DNA of 64,000 nt, from assembly GCF_902506415.1 (NCBI RefSeq), contig NZ_LR733275.1:2395795-2459794 (forward strand), read 5' to 3'. This document shows positions 18,299 to 25,738 of this stretch, one piece after another. The notes under the pieces were generated by a model. The model was given only the letters and a program-made list of their open reading frames with translations, ran no database searches and was not told the origin of the DNA. The position numbers were made by a program, and so were the translations under genes. How positions within the stretch are numbered: the first letter of the stretch is position 1; each line of letters begins with the position of its first letter. The stretch comes from Massilia sp. 9I. GTDB taxonomy: Bacteria > Pseudomonadota > Gammaproteobacteria > Burkholderiales > Burkholderiaceae_D.

Positions 18299-20383
18299 TC
18301 ATTTCCACGCGTTCCTGGCGCGCTCCCTGACCAGCATGCGCACGCTCTCCGGAACCGGCTTGCGCGGCTGCTGTGCATCGGCGCTAAGCCAGGTGCTTTC
18401 CTCGAAATGCTTGAGCATGGCCGGCGTAATGAAGCGCGTGCGCGCCGCATACACGTGGCGGTCGCCCATTTGCGCCTGCTGCTTGATGAAGAAGCGATTC
18501 GGCAGCACCAGCTGCAGGTGTTCGCGGGCGCGCGTCATGGCCACGTAGAGCAGGCGCCGCTCTTCCTCGATGTCGTCCTGGTTCCCGGTACTCATGTCTG
18601 ATGGGATGCAGCCGTCCACCACGTTCAACACGTGCACCGACTTCCATTCCTGGCCCTTGCTGGAATGGATGGTCGACAGGATCACGTAGTCCTCGTCGAG
18701 CAGCGGCGCGCCGGCGCGGTCGCTGGTGGCTTCGGGTGGATCGAGGGTGATCTCGGCCAGAAAGCTCTCGCGCGTGGCGTGGCCTCCGGCCAGCGCCGCC
18801 AGTTGTTCCACGTCGGCGGCGCGCACCTGGGCGTCGTCGTGCATGCGCTCGAGGTGCGGCAGGTACCACTGCTTGACCAGCTCGATGTCGGCCGGCCAGC
18901 GCAGGCCGGGCGTGCGCAGCTGACGATACAGCGCACTGAAGGCGGCCCAGTCGTCCGCGCTCTTGCCAGGGGCTGCAAAGGCCTCCACCGCCGTCACCGG
19001 ATCGGTGGCCCCGCCCACCGCATCGAGCAGGCGGGTGGCGGTGGCCGGGCCGATGCCCGGGATCAGCTGGGCCACGCGAAAGCCCGCCATGCGCCCGTTC
19101 GGGTTCTGGGCGAAGCGCAGCACCGCCAGCACGTCCTTGATGTGGGCCGCTTCCAGGAATTTCAGACCGCCGAACTTCACGAAGGGGATGTTCCGCCGCA
19201 TCAGCTCCAGTTCCAGCGCGGCGCTGTGGCTGGCCGCGCGGAACAGCACCGCCTGCGACTTCAGGGTGATGCCGGCTTCGCGATGCTCGAGGATACGATT
19301 GCAGACCCAGCGCGCCTGCTCTGCTTCGTCCGGGATCAGGACCAGCTGCGGCTTGAGGCTGGACAGCTTGTCGGTCCACAGCGTCTTCGCGTAGCGTTCG
19401 CGGGCGCCTGCAATCACGGCGTTGGAGGCGTCCAGGATGGTCTGGGTCGAGCGATAATTGCGCTCGAGCGTGATGATCTCGGCCGGCTGCGAGAACTGCC
19501 TGGGAAAATCGAGGATGTTGCGCACCGTGGCGCCGCGGAAGGCGTAGATCGACTGGGCGTCGTCGCCGACCACCATCACGCCGCTGCCGTCGGGCTTCAT
19601 GCCGGTGATAATTGCCGCCTGCAGGCGGTTGGTGTCCTGGTATTCATCCACCAGCACGTGGTCGAACAGCGCCCCGATCTCGGGCCCCAGCTCCGGGTCG
19701 GCCGCCATCTCGGCCCAGAACAGCAGCAGGTCGTCGTAGTCGAGGACGTTCTGCTCCTGCTTGGCGTCGACATAGGCGCCGAACAGGCGCTTGAGCTGCT
19801 CTTCCCACTCGCTGCACCAGGGGAAGGTCGACTGCAGCACCACCTCGAGCGGGTCGCGGCTGTTGACCACCCGCGAATAGATCGACAGGCAGGTGCCCTT
19901 CAGCGGAAAGCGTTTCTCGGTGTTCGACAGCCCGATCTCGTGGCGCACCAGGCCCATCAGGTCTTCGGAATCGCCGCGGTCGTGGATGGTGAAGGATTCG
20001 TCCAGGCCGATGCGCCCCGCGTACTCGCGCAGCAGACGCGCGCCGATCGCGTGGAAGGTGCCGGCCCAGGGCAGCGTGACCTGGGTTTGGGCGCCGCCCT
20101 TGTTCAGCAGCCGGTGCAGCACGCCGCTGGCGCGCTGGCTCATCTCCCCGGCCGCGCGCCGCGAAAAGGTCAGCAGCAGGATGCGCTGCGGATCCGCGCC
20201 GGACTGGATCAGGCGTGCGACGCGGTGCGCCAGCGTATTCGTCTTGCCCGAACCGGCGCCGGCCACCACCAGCAGCGGCCGCACCTGCGCCGCGCCGACG
20301 TCGTGCTCGACCGCGGCGCGCTGTTCGGCATTCAGGCCGGCGAAGGGATCGTCGGTGGCGGGCTGGTCGAGGACGGCGGACAT
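18299..20383 (-). CDS. UvrD/Rep-family ATP-dependent DNA helicase
   Basis: 694 residues, superfamily 1A helicase. Motif I is VVAGAGSGKTNTLAHRVA, Ia is LLTFSRRAAGEM, II is VDEYQDTNRLQ, III is VVGDDAQSIYAFRGA and IV is LERNYRST. The later motifs include TIHSSKGQEWKSV and EERRLLYVAMTRAREHL. These give 3'-5' translocation and unwinding. It is slightly shorter than UvrD and lacks an obvious long C-terminal tail, so I do not assign uvrD, rep or pcrA. The ATG at 20383 was chosen because the domain starts just after it and a LexA-type box sits 26 bp upstream, which implies SOS induction. Both flanks carry copies of a DnaA-box-containing element. Confidence 0.92.
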   Translation of the reverse strand: MSAVLDQPATDDPFAGLNAEQRAAVEHDVGAAQVRPLLVVAGAGSGKTNTLAHRVARLIQSGADPQRILLLTFSRRAAGEMSQRASGVLHRLLNKGGAQTQVTLPWAGTFHAIGARLLREYAGRIGLDESFTIHDRGDSEDLMGLVRHEIGLSNTEKRFPLKGTCLSIYSRVVNSRDPLEVVLQSTFPWCSEWEEQLKRLFGAYVDAKQEQNVLDYDDLLLFWAEMAADPELGPEIGALFDHVLVDEYQDTNRLQAAIITGMKPDGSGVMVVGDDAQSIYAFRGATVRNILDFPRQFSQPAEIITLERNYRSTQTILDASNAVIAGARERYAKTLWTDKLSSLKPQLVLIPDEAEQARWVCNRILEHREAGITLKSQAVLFRAASHSAALELELMRRNIPFVKFGGLKFLEAAHIKDVLAVLRFAQNPNGRMAGFRVAQLIPGIGPATATRLLDAVGGATDPVTAVEAFAAPGKSADDWAAFSALYRQLRTPGLRWPADIELVKQWYLPHLERMHDDAQVRAADVEQLAALAGGHATRESFLAEITLDPPEATSDRAGAPLLDEDYVILSTIHSSKGQEWKSVHVLNVVDGCIPSDMSTGNQDDIEEERRLLYVAMTRAREHLQLVLPNRFFIKQQAQMGDRHVYAARTRFITPAMLKHFEESTWLSADAQQPRKPVPESVRMLVRERARNAWK

Positions 20384-20408
20384 GGACTCGCAAAAGAAGG
20401 AAATGCCA

Positions 20409-20428
20409 TACTGTACATTTATCCAGTT
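20409..20428 (-). promoter_or_regulatory. LexA (SOS) box upstream of the UvrD-like helicase
   Basis: TACTGTACATTTATCCAGTT matches the gamma/betaproteobacterial LexA consensus CTG-N10-CAG with an AT-rich centre (CTG 20411-20413, CAG 20424-20426). It ends about 26 bp before the helicase start codon, in promoter position. Helicase genes of this type are classic SOS targets in E. coli. Confidence 0.75.
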
Positions 20429-20558
20429 CTTTTGCGCAAGCACAAACGCGGGAAAGTGCAAGCCCGCGCACGATTGCATGACCCGTTTTCGACTCCATCG
20501 GATCATGGATTACATGCAGAAGGCGTGCTAAGTCGCTAATACTTAAAAAGTTTTCCGG

Positions 20559-20684
20559 ATATCCACAAAGTCTGTGAATAACTATGTGGAAAAGCGGGGG
20601 CTTGACACGCCAGACGCAGCCATCCGTGCGGCTTTCAACAATTTGCCTATTGGGAAGGCAGCCGCGATAGCCCCACAAATCAAG
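20559..20684 (+). repeat. DnaA-box-bearing intergenic element, copy B
   Basis: Aligns over about 125 bp with copy A at 18061. The three 9-mers ATATCCACA (20559-20567), TGTGAATAA (20573-20581) and TGTGGAAAA (20585-20593) have exactly the same offsets (0, 14 and 26). TTGACA follows at 20603, then TTTCAACAATTTGCC. It has the same orientation as copy A. It lies in the 414-bp gap upstream of the helicase; beyond the LexA box and this element I see no gene there. Confidence 0.75.
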
Positions 20685-20797
20685 GGTTTACGTGCGCCTG
20701 TCGCAGCTTCGGCACGTCCGCGTCCAAAATTAATTTCGGGAATTTATTGTGCATAAGCCCGGCCCGCTTGACCCACGGATTTCCCGGCTTGGCGAGC

Positions 20798-21034
20798 TCA
20801 AACCGCAGCGAGGCCGGGTCCGTTGCGCCGCTTGGCCGGGTCCAGCAGCACACGGGCGATGATGCGTCCGTCGACGGCATGCGACTTGAGGTATTCGAGT
20901 GCGGACAAGGTGCCTGCGACGCGCATCAGGGCGAGGGCGTCGTCCACGATGTCGCGCCGGCGCAGGTCGCGCCGGGCGTCGGCCGCACCGTCTGTATCGT
21001 CAGAATCATTCCGGGAACTGAACAGTGGATCCAT
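20798..21034 (-). CDS. Small protein of unknown function
   Basis: 78 residues, hydrophilic N-terminus rich in Asp and Arg, then a helical part (DIVDDALALMRVAGTLSALEYLKSHAVDGRIIARVLL). I do not recognise the family. The start at 21034 is supported by an AAAGGCAGG stretch upstream; a longer frame from 21136 has no ribosome-binding site and an unlikely N-terminus. The spacing of hydrophobic residues suggests two helices, and no membrane segment or signal is seen. It is transcribed away from the small zinc-ribbon gene. Confidence 0.6.
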   Translation of the reverse strand: MDPLFSSRNDSDDTDGAADARRDLRRRDIVDDALALMRVAGTLSALEYLKSHAVDGRIIARVLLDPAKRRNGPGLAAV

Positions 21035-21229
21035 CGTGCGCCTGCCTTTCTCGACAAAGGGTGGTGCGGCTGCACGGAAGTATGGGCGAAGCACAAACAA
21101 TGTCAATATCAGATTTAAATCAAACCGCCCCCTCATTTTTGTGCTTACGGGATGGTGCGCTCCCAGCGCTGCGCCGCCTCTGCCGGGCCGCGCCTACAAT
21201 GGCCGCGCCAACAACCACGCGAGGACCCC

Positions 21230-21403
21230 ATGAGCATGCATCCCGATCCCGACCTGAATCCCGGCGACGAAGCCGAACCCGGCACGCCCGGCGCCGGCGA
21301 AGACGTGTGCGAAGACTGCGCCGGCAGCGGCAAGGTCGACGGCAAGCCCTGCCCCAATTGCGGCGGCAGCGGCAAGGTCATGCGCGGCATTGGGGGCGGC
21401 TGA
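21230..21403 (+). CDS. 57-residue DnaJ-type zinc-ribbon miniprotein
   Basis: The acidic first half is followed by two CxxCxGxG-type repeats: CEDCAGSGKVDG and CPNCGGSGKVMRG. These match the cysteine-rich zinc-binding repeats of DnaJ, but no J-domain or peptide-binding domain is present, and DnaJ has four such repeats. It should bind a single zinc ion. The function is unknown. The ATG at 21230 was chosen because GAGGACCCC precedes it. The chromate transporter gene follows 51 bp downstream on the same strand. Confidence 0.7.
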   Translation: MSMHPDPDLNPGDEAEPGTPGAGEDVCEDCAGSGKVDGKPCPNCGGSGKVMRGIGGG

Positions 21404-21454
21404 CGGCGCAGGCGGCCATGGACAGGGCAAGGGCGGCGCAGCGATAATTCCCGG

Positions 21455-22045
21455 ATGATCCCTTCGCCTCCCGCGCTCGATCCGCCCCACGACCGGCCCC
21501 GCCCCGCCTCGCTTGCCGACCTGTTCGTCTCCTTCACCGTCCTTGCCCTGCAGGGCTTCGGCGGCGTGCTGGCGGTCGTGCAGCGCGAGATCGTCGAACG
21601 CAAGCGCTGGCTGACGCAGGAGGAATTCATCGAGGACTGGGCGGTGGCCCAGATCATGCCGGGGCCGAACGTGGTCAACCTGTCGATCATGATCGGCGCG
21701 CGCTGGTTCGGACCGGCCGGGGCGCTGGCCGCGGTGGCGGGCCTGCTGGTGCTGCCGCTGGCGCTGGTCCTGCTGCTGGCGGCCCTGCATGCGCGCTATG
21801 CCGCGCACCCCGCGGTGGCGGGCGCCCTGCGCGGCATGGCGGCCGTATCGGCCGGCCTGATCGCGGCCGCCGGCCTCAGGCTGGCCACCTCGCTGGCCAG
21901 GAACGCGATTCCCCTGCCCTGGTCGATCGGCCTGGCCGCTGCCACCTTCGTGCTGCTGGCCTGGCTGCGGGCGCCCCTGCTGTGGGTACTGCCGCTGCTG
22001 GGCGGCTTCGGCTGCCTGCTGGCCTGGCGCCGCCTGCGCGCATGA
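21455..22045 (+). CDS. Chromate transporter, N-terminal-type half (short-chain CHR)
   Basis: 196 residues. SLADLFVSFTVLALQGFGGVLAVVQREIVERKRWLTQEEF is the CHR-family entry motif. It is followed by DWAVAQIMPGPNVVNLSIMIGARWFGP and several hydrophobic helices. CHR proteins export chromate. Short-chain members are half-size and occur as pairs of oppositely oriented subunits. The stop overlaps the second subunit's ATG (ATGA, 22042-22045), indicating coupled translation and a heteromeric transporter. Confidence 0.9.
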   Translation: MIPSPPALDPPHDRPRPASLADLFVSFTVLALQGFGGVLAVVQREIVERKRWLTQEEFIEDWAVAQIMPGPNVVNLSIMIGARWFGPAGALAAVAGLLVLPLALVLLLAALHARYAAHPAVAGALRGMAAVSAGLIAAAGLRLATSLARNAIPLPWSIGLAAATFVLLAWLRAPLLWVLPLLGGFGCLLAWRRLRA

Positions 22046-22620
22046 CCGCGCCCGTGCTCGTGCTGGGCTGGCAGGACTGGCTCAGCCTCCTGGCGCACTA
22101 CCTGGTGCTGTCGCTGCTGCAGTTCGGCGGCGCCATCTCGGTGACCGCCGACATGCACCGCTTCCTGGTCGACGACAAGGGCTGGCTCAGCCAGTCCCAG
22201 TTCAGCGACGCGATTGCGCTGGCGCAGGCGGCGCCGGGGCCGAACGTGCTGTTCGTGGCGCTGATGGGCTGGCACCTGGGCATGAACTCGGGCAGCCTGG
22301 CGGCCGCCTTCGCCGGCGTGGCCGTGACCATGCTCGGCATTCTGCTGCCCTCTTCGATCCTCAACTACCAGGTCGCCCAATGGGGCCACCGCAACCGCGA
22401 CTTGCGCGCGGTGCGCGCCTTCCGCCTCGGCATGGCGCCGATCGTGGTCGGCATGCTGCTGGCGACCAGCTGGCTGCTGGCCAGTTCCAGCGCCGGGGCA
22501 CGCGCCTGGCCGCTGTGGCTGCTGGCCGCCCTTAGCTGCCTGGTGATCTGGCGCACCCGCCTGCACCTGCTGTGGATGCTGGGCGCCGGCGCCCTGCTCG
22601 GCGCGCTCGGATTCGTCTGA
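22042..22620 (+). CDS. Chromate transporter, C-terminal-type half (short-chain CHR)
   Basis: 192 residues. The motif LLAHYLVLSLLQFGGAISVTADMHRFLVDDKGWLSQSQFSDAIALAQAAPGPN is the counterpart of that in the preceding gene, with the same GPN segment. About five hydrophobic segments follow. It overlaps the first half by four bases. Together they equal one long-chain ChrA. It may also carry sulfate or other oxyanions; the substrate is inferred from the family only. Confidence 0.9.
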   Translation: MTAPVLVLGWQDWLSLLAHYLVLSLLQFGGAISVTADMHRFLVDDKGWLSQSQFSDAIALAQAAPGPNVLFVALMGWHLGMNSGSLAAAFAGVAVTMLGILLPSSILNYQVAQWGHRNRDLRAVRAFRLGMAPIVVGMLLATSWLLASSSAGARAWPLWLLAALSCLVIWRTRLHLLWMLGAGALLGALGFV

Positions 22621-22679
22621 CTGGAACCAGGCGGCGTCACAGTGCATACTTGTGGAACTGATCACTCATCCATCACACC

Positions 22680-23522
22680 ATGCCTGAACTTCTCAGCGAA
22701 CACGCCTGTTTCGGCGGCGTCCAGCGCTTCTACCGTTTCGATTCGAAGGCAATCGGCCTGCCGATGCGCTTTTCCGTCTACCTGCCGCCGGGCGCCGAGA
22801 ACAAGCGCCTGCCCGTACTGTTCTACCTGGCCGGGCTGACCTGTACCGAAGAGACCTTTATGATCAAGGCCGGCGCCCAGCGTGTCGCGGCGCAGGAAGG
22901 CCTGATCCTGGTCACGCCGGACACCAGCCCGCGCGGCGCCGGCGTGCCCGGCGAGGCCGACAGCTGGGACTTCGGCGTGGGCGCCGGCTTCTACGTCGAC
23001 GCCACCCAGGCGCCATGGTCGCAGCACTACCGCATGTACAGCCACATCCTGGAGCTGCGCGAACTGGTGCTGGCGCAGCTGCCGGCGGACCCGGCGCGGG
23101 TGGGCATCTTCGGCCACTCGATGGGCGGACACGGCGCGCTGATGCTGGCGTTGCGCAATCCCGGTCTGTTCCGTTCGGTGTCGGCTTTTGCCCCGATCGC
23201 CGCGCCGATGCGCTGTCCCTGGGGCCAGAAAGCCTTCGGCGGCTACCTGGGACCGGACCAGGCGGCCTGGCGCCAGTACGATGCGACCGAACTGATGAGC
23301 GGGATGACGGAGGCGCCCTTCCCGGGCGGGATCCTGATCGACCAGGGCCTGGCCGACAAGTTCCTCGCCGAGCAGCTGTATCCGGAAGCCTTCGAGGAAG
23401 CCTGCGCCCGCGTCGGCCAGCCCTTGAGCCTGCGCCGCCACGAGGGCTACGACCACGGCTACTACTTCATTTCGACATTTGTCGAAGAGCACCTGCGTTT
23501 CCACCGGCGCCTGCTGGGCTGA
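22680..23522 (+). CDS. fghA: S-formylglutathione hydrolase
   Basis: 280 residues, esterase D family. The opening pattern LLSEHACFGGVQRFYRF and the segment LPVLFYLAGLTCTEETFMIKAG are characteristic. The nucleophile is in GHSMGGHGAL; the C-terminal YDHGYYFISTF carries the catalytic His. It hydrolyses S-formylglutathione to formate and glutathione in glutathione-dependent formaldehyde detoxification. The usual partner, glutathione-dependent alcohol dehydrogenase, is not adjacent in this window, but a formate dehydrogenase operon is present at the right end. It is 59 bp downstream of the chromate genes with its own likely promoter. Confidence 0.95.
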   Translation: MPELLSEHACFGGVQRFYRFDSKAIGLPMRFSVYLPPGAENKRLPVLFYLAGLTCTEETFMIKAGAQRVAAQEGLILVTPDTSPRGAGVPGEADSWDFGVGAGFYVDATQAPWSQHYRMYSHILELRELVLAQLPADPARVGIFGHSMGGHGALMLALRNPGLFRSVSAFAPIAAPMRCPWGQKAFGGYLGPDQAAWRQYDATELMSGMTEAPFPGGILIDQGLADKFLAEQLYPEAFEEACARVGQPLSLRRHEGYDHGYYFISTFVEEHLRFHRRLLG

Positions 23523-23600
23523 GCTCTGACATCCAAGCCTGGATAGGCTCAAATCCTTCATGGGGGTGTTTTTTGATCGAGCAGGCCCGGTTCGGTCTGC

Positions 23601-23629
23601 TTGCAAACACGCCGCCTCCGTCCTATAAA
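23601..23629 (+). promoter_or_regulatory. Candidate promoter of the hsp20 gene
   Basis: TTGCAA (23601-23606), a 17-bp spacer, then TATAAA (23624-23629), a good sigma-70 match about 53 bp before the hsp20 start. The same stretch can be read as a poor heat-shock promoter (CTTGCAA ... CCTATAA, 15-bp spacer), so the sigma factor is uncertain. Confidence 0.45.
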
Positions 23630-23681
23630 TGAACTGCCGGCGCCCCGCCGGCCACGTCACTGTTCATCCATGGAGGCCATC

Positions 23682-24152
23682 ATGAATCTCATCAGGAGAG
23701 GCAACAACGCGCTCCCGGCCTACCGTCCGGGTTCGGTCGAGGACCAGTTCGGGCGCATGGTCGAGAGCATGTTCCAGGACTTCTTCGCACCCCTCGCCCA
23801 GGGCGGGCAATGGGCCGGCGACGGCGCCGCGACGCCGCGCCTGGACGTGTCGGAAACCGACAAGACCTATGAAATCCAGGCTGAACTGCCCGGCGTGGAC
23901 AAGGACGACGTCAAGGTGTCGGTCGACGGCCAGCGCATCACCATCGAGGCGGAATGCCGCTCGGCAAACGAACGCCGCGAGGGAGAAACCGTGGTGTATG
24001 CTGAACGTACCGCACGCAGGTTCATGCGCAGCTTTGCCCTGCCCACCGAAGTCGACGACGGTGCGGCACAGGCCCGGCTCGAGAACGGCGTCCTGCAGCT
24101 GAGCCTGCCCAAAAAGCAGGGCACTGAAGCACGCCGCCTGACCATCCAATAA
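23682..24152 (+). CDS. Small heat-shock protein, Hsp20/alpha-crystallin family
   Basis: 156 residues. The alpha-crystallin domain spans about 50-150: TPRLDVSETDKTYEIQAELPGVDKDDVKVSVDG, then RSFALPTEVDDGAAQARLENGVLQLSLPKK, with the hallmark A-x-x-x-N-G-V-L motif. ATP-independent holdase. The start at 23682 has GGAGG seven bases upstream; an in-frame ATG at 23670 would place that Shine-Dalgarno inside the gene. It is the first gene of a stress-type cassette continuing with a phosphoribosyltransferase, a membrane protein and an erythromycin-esterase-family protein. Confidence 0.95.
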   Translation: MNLIRRGNNALPAYRPGSVEDQFGRMVESMFQDFFAPLAQGGQWAGDGAATPRLDVSETDKTYEIQAELPGVDKDDVKVSVDGQRITIEAECRSANERREGETVVYAERTARRFMRSFALPTEVDDGAAQARLENGVLQLSLPKKQGTEARRLTIQ

Positions 24153-24181
24153 GCGCCCGCGGGATTCGTCCCGCCCGGCGC
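24153..24181 (+). terminator. UUCG-capped hairpin after hsp20
   Basis: GCGCC-c-GCGGGA-ttcg-TCCCGC-cc-GGCGC directly after the hsp20 stop: an 11-bp stem with a UUCG tetraloop. No T-run follows, so it may attenuate transcription or protect the mRNA 3' end instead of terminating fully. Confidence 0.55.
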
Positions 24182-24272
24182 TGTCCTTGGTCCGCTGACC
24201 GCGTTGCGGCGCCCTGCCGCGGCGCGGCGCGGTGGGCTGCATTGTTCGCGCGTGTTTTTCGTTGGCTGCGCC

Positions 24273-24953
24273 ATGCACGACACCGAAGGCTACAAGGACC
24301 GGCCCCACGCGGGCCGCCAGCTGGCTCGCAGGCTCCAGCACTACGCCGGCGAGCCCGGCGCGATCGTGCTGGCCCTGCCGCGCGGCGGCGTGCCGGTGGC
24401 CTTCGAGGTGGCGCAGGCCCTTGGTGCGGAGCTCGATGTGCTGCTGGTGCGCAAGCTGGGCATGCCCCACAACGAGGAATACGCCATGGGCGCGATCGGA
24501 AGCGGCGGCGTGCGCGTGCTGCAGCCGGGCGTGCCCGGGCTGATGGGCGTCACGCAGGAGCAGGTCGACGCGGTGACCGCGCGTGAACAGCGCGAGCTCG
24601 AGCGGCGCAACCGCCTCTACCGGGGCGGGCGCCCGGCGCCGGGGCTGGCAGGGCGCTGCGTGATTTTGGTTGACGACGGCATTGCGACCGGCGCCACCAT
24701 GCTGGCCGCGGTCCGGGTGGTGCAGCGGCAAGCCGTCGCGCGGCTGGTGGTGGCGGCGCCGGTGGGCGCGCCCGACACGGTCGCGCGGCTCGAGCAGGAG
24801 GCCGACGAAGTGGTCTGCCCGCTCGCCCCGCCGCGCTTCCACGCGGTCGGCCAGTACTACCGTGCCTTCGGGCAGACGGACGACGAAGAAGTACAGGATT
24901 TGCTGGCTCAGGCATGGGCAAGGCCGGCCGCGCCGGGTGGCAGGCTAGGCTAA
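24273..24953 (+). CDS. Phosphoribosyltransferase-family protein
   Basis: 226 residues. The PRPP-binding loop is CVILVDDGIATGATMLAAVRVV (about 130-150), and the N-terminal segment LALPRGGVPVAFEVAQALGAELDVLLVRKLGMPHNEEYAMGAI is typical of a stand-alone family often found beside erythromycin-esterase-like and stress genes. The exact base or substrate is unknown. The ATG at 24273 was chosen since upstream in-frame starts give an unlikely Arg/Ala-rich leader. It is separated from hsp20 by a hairpin, and 31 bp precede the next gene. Confidence 0.85.
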   Translation: MHDTEGYKDRPHAGRQLARRLQHYAGEPGAIVLALPRGGVPVAFEVAQALGAELDVLLVRKLGMPHNEEYAMGAIGSGGVRVLQPGVPGLMGVTQEQVDAVTAREQRELERRNRLYRGGRPAPGLAGRCVILVDDGIATGATMLAAVRVVQRQAVARLVVAAPVGAPDTVARLEQEADEVVCPLAPPRFHAVGQYYRAFGQTDDEEVQDLLAQAWARPAAPGGRLG

Positions 24954-24984
24954 CCAGGACAACAGAAAGCAGAAAGGAGCGGAC

Positions 24985-25722
24985 ATGAAACCGATACCAA
25001 CCGAGACGGGAACCGATGTGGGCAGCGTGGGTAAGTGGCTGGGAGCGGCAGCGGCCGGCGCGCTGCTGATGTACCTGCTCGACCCCGAACGCGGCTCCGC
25101 ACGCCGTTCGCGGGCCTATTCCGCGCTGCGCGATGCCGGTGCCCGTACCGGGGCATCGGTCGACCACGCCCTGCACAGCGCCGGCGACCGCCTGGTCGAC
25201 CTCAAGGATAGCGCCGCCAGCGCACTGTCGCGCGGCACCGGCCGCCTGCAGGCCCAGGCCGCGCCCGTTATCGAACGCGCGCGCCACGGCGCCCAGGACG
25301 CGGCCGAACGCTTCCAGAGCAGCGCCGAGCGTATCAAGGATCGCGCCAATGCGCGCAACAGCTATCAGCGCGACGACAGCTACGCCGCGGAACGCGACGA
25401 CAGCGGCGAAGCTGGCCGCCTGACCCAGTGGCTGCGCAATCTCGGCGGCCGCAAGTCCAGCGCGCCGGTGGAGTACAGCGAGCGCGGCGGCGCGCACCCG
25501 GCCCTGGTGGGCGGCGGCGTGCTGGGCCTGCTCAGCCTGATGCGGCGCTCGCCCGGCGGCCTGCTGATCGGCCTCGCCGGCCTCGCCATCCTGCTGCAGA
25601 GCTCGCGCGCCAAAACCTACCGCGTCAGCGACAACATGCCCCTGATGAAGCGCCCGGACGAACCGGGCCAGTCGCCGCGCATTCCGCAGGGCGAACAGGC
25701 CGGCAGCCGCTACCTGCATTGA
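24985..25722 (+). CDS. YtxH-like membrane-associated protein
   Basis: 245 residues. A short N-terminal hydrophobic helix (GKWLGAAAAGALLMYLLDPERGSARRSRAY, about 16-45) contains the 'YLLDP..G.RRR' motif seen in YtxH-like and general-stress membrane proteins. A long charged, Ala/Arg-rich amphipathic region follows. A second hydrophobic pair is at about 172-200 (HPALVGGGVLGLLSLMRRSPGGLLIGLAGLAILLQ). The function is not known. AAAGGAG precedes the start by 7 bases. It is flanked by stress-type genes on the same strand. Confidence 0.7.
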   Translation: MKPIPTETGTDVGSVGKWLGAAAAGALLMYLLDPERGSARRSRAYSALRDAGARTGASVDHALHSAGDRLVDLKDSAASALSRGTGRLQAQAAPVIERARHGAQDAAERFQSSAERIKDRANARNSYQRDDSYAAERDDSGEAGRLTQWLRNLGGRKSSAPVEYSERGGAHPALVGGGVLGLLSLMRRSPGGLLIGLAGLAILLQSSRAKTYRVSDNMPLMKRPDEPGQSPRIPQGEQAGSRYLH

Positions 25723-25738
25723 GACCAGGTGATGTGCC

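Noticed and set aside
18061..20684. Chromosomal origin of replication
   Set aside because: DnaA-box-like sites are present, but no dnaA, dnaN, gyrB, rpmH or AT-rich unwinding region is nearby; kept as a DnaA-box element only.
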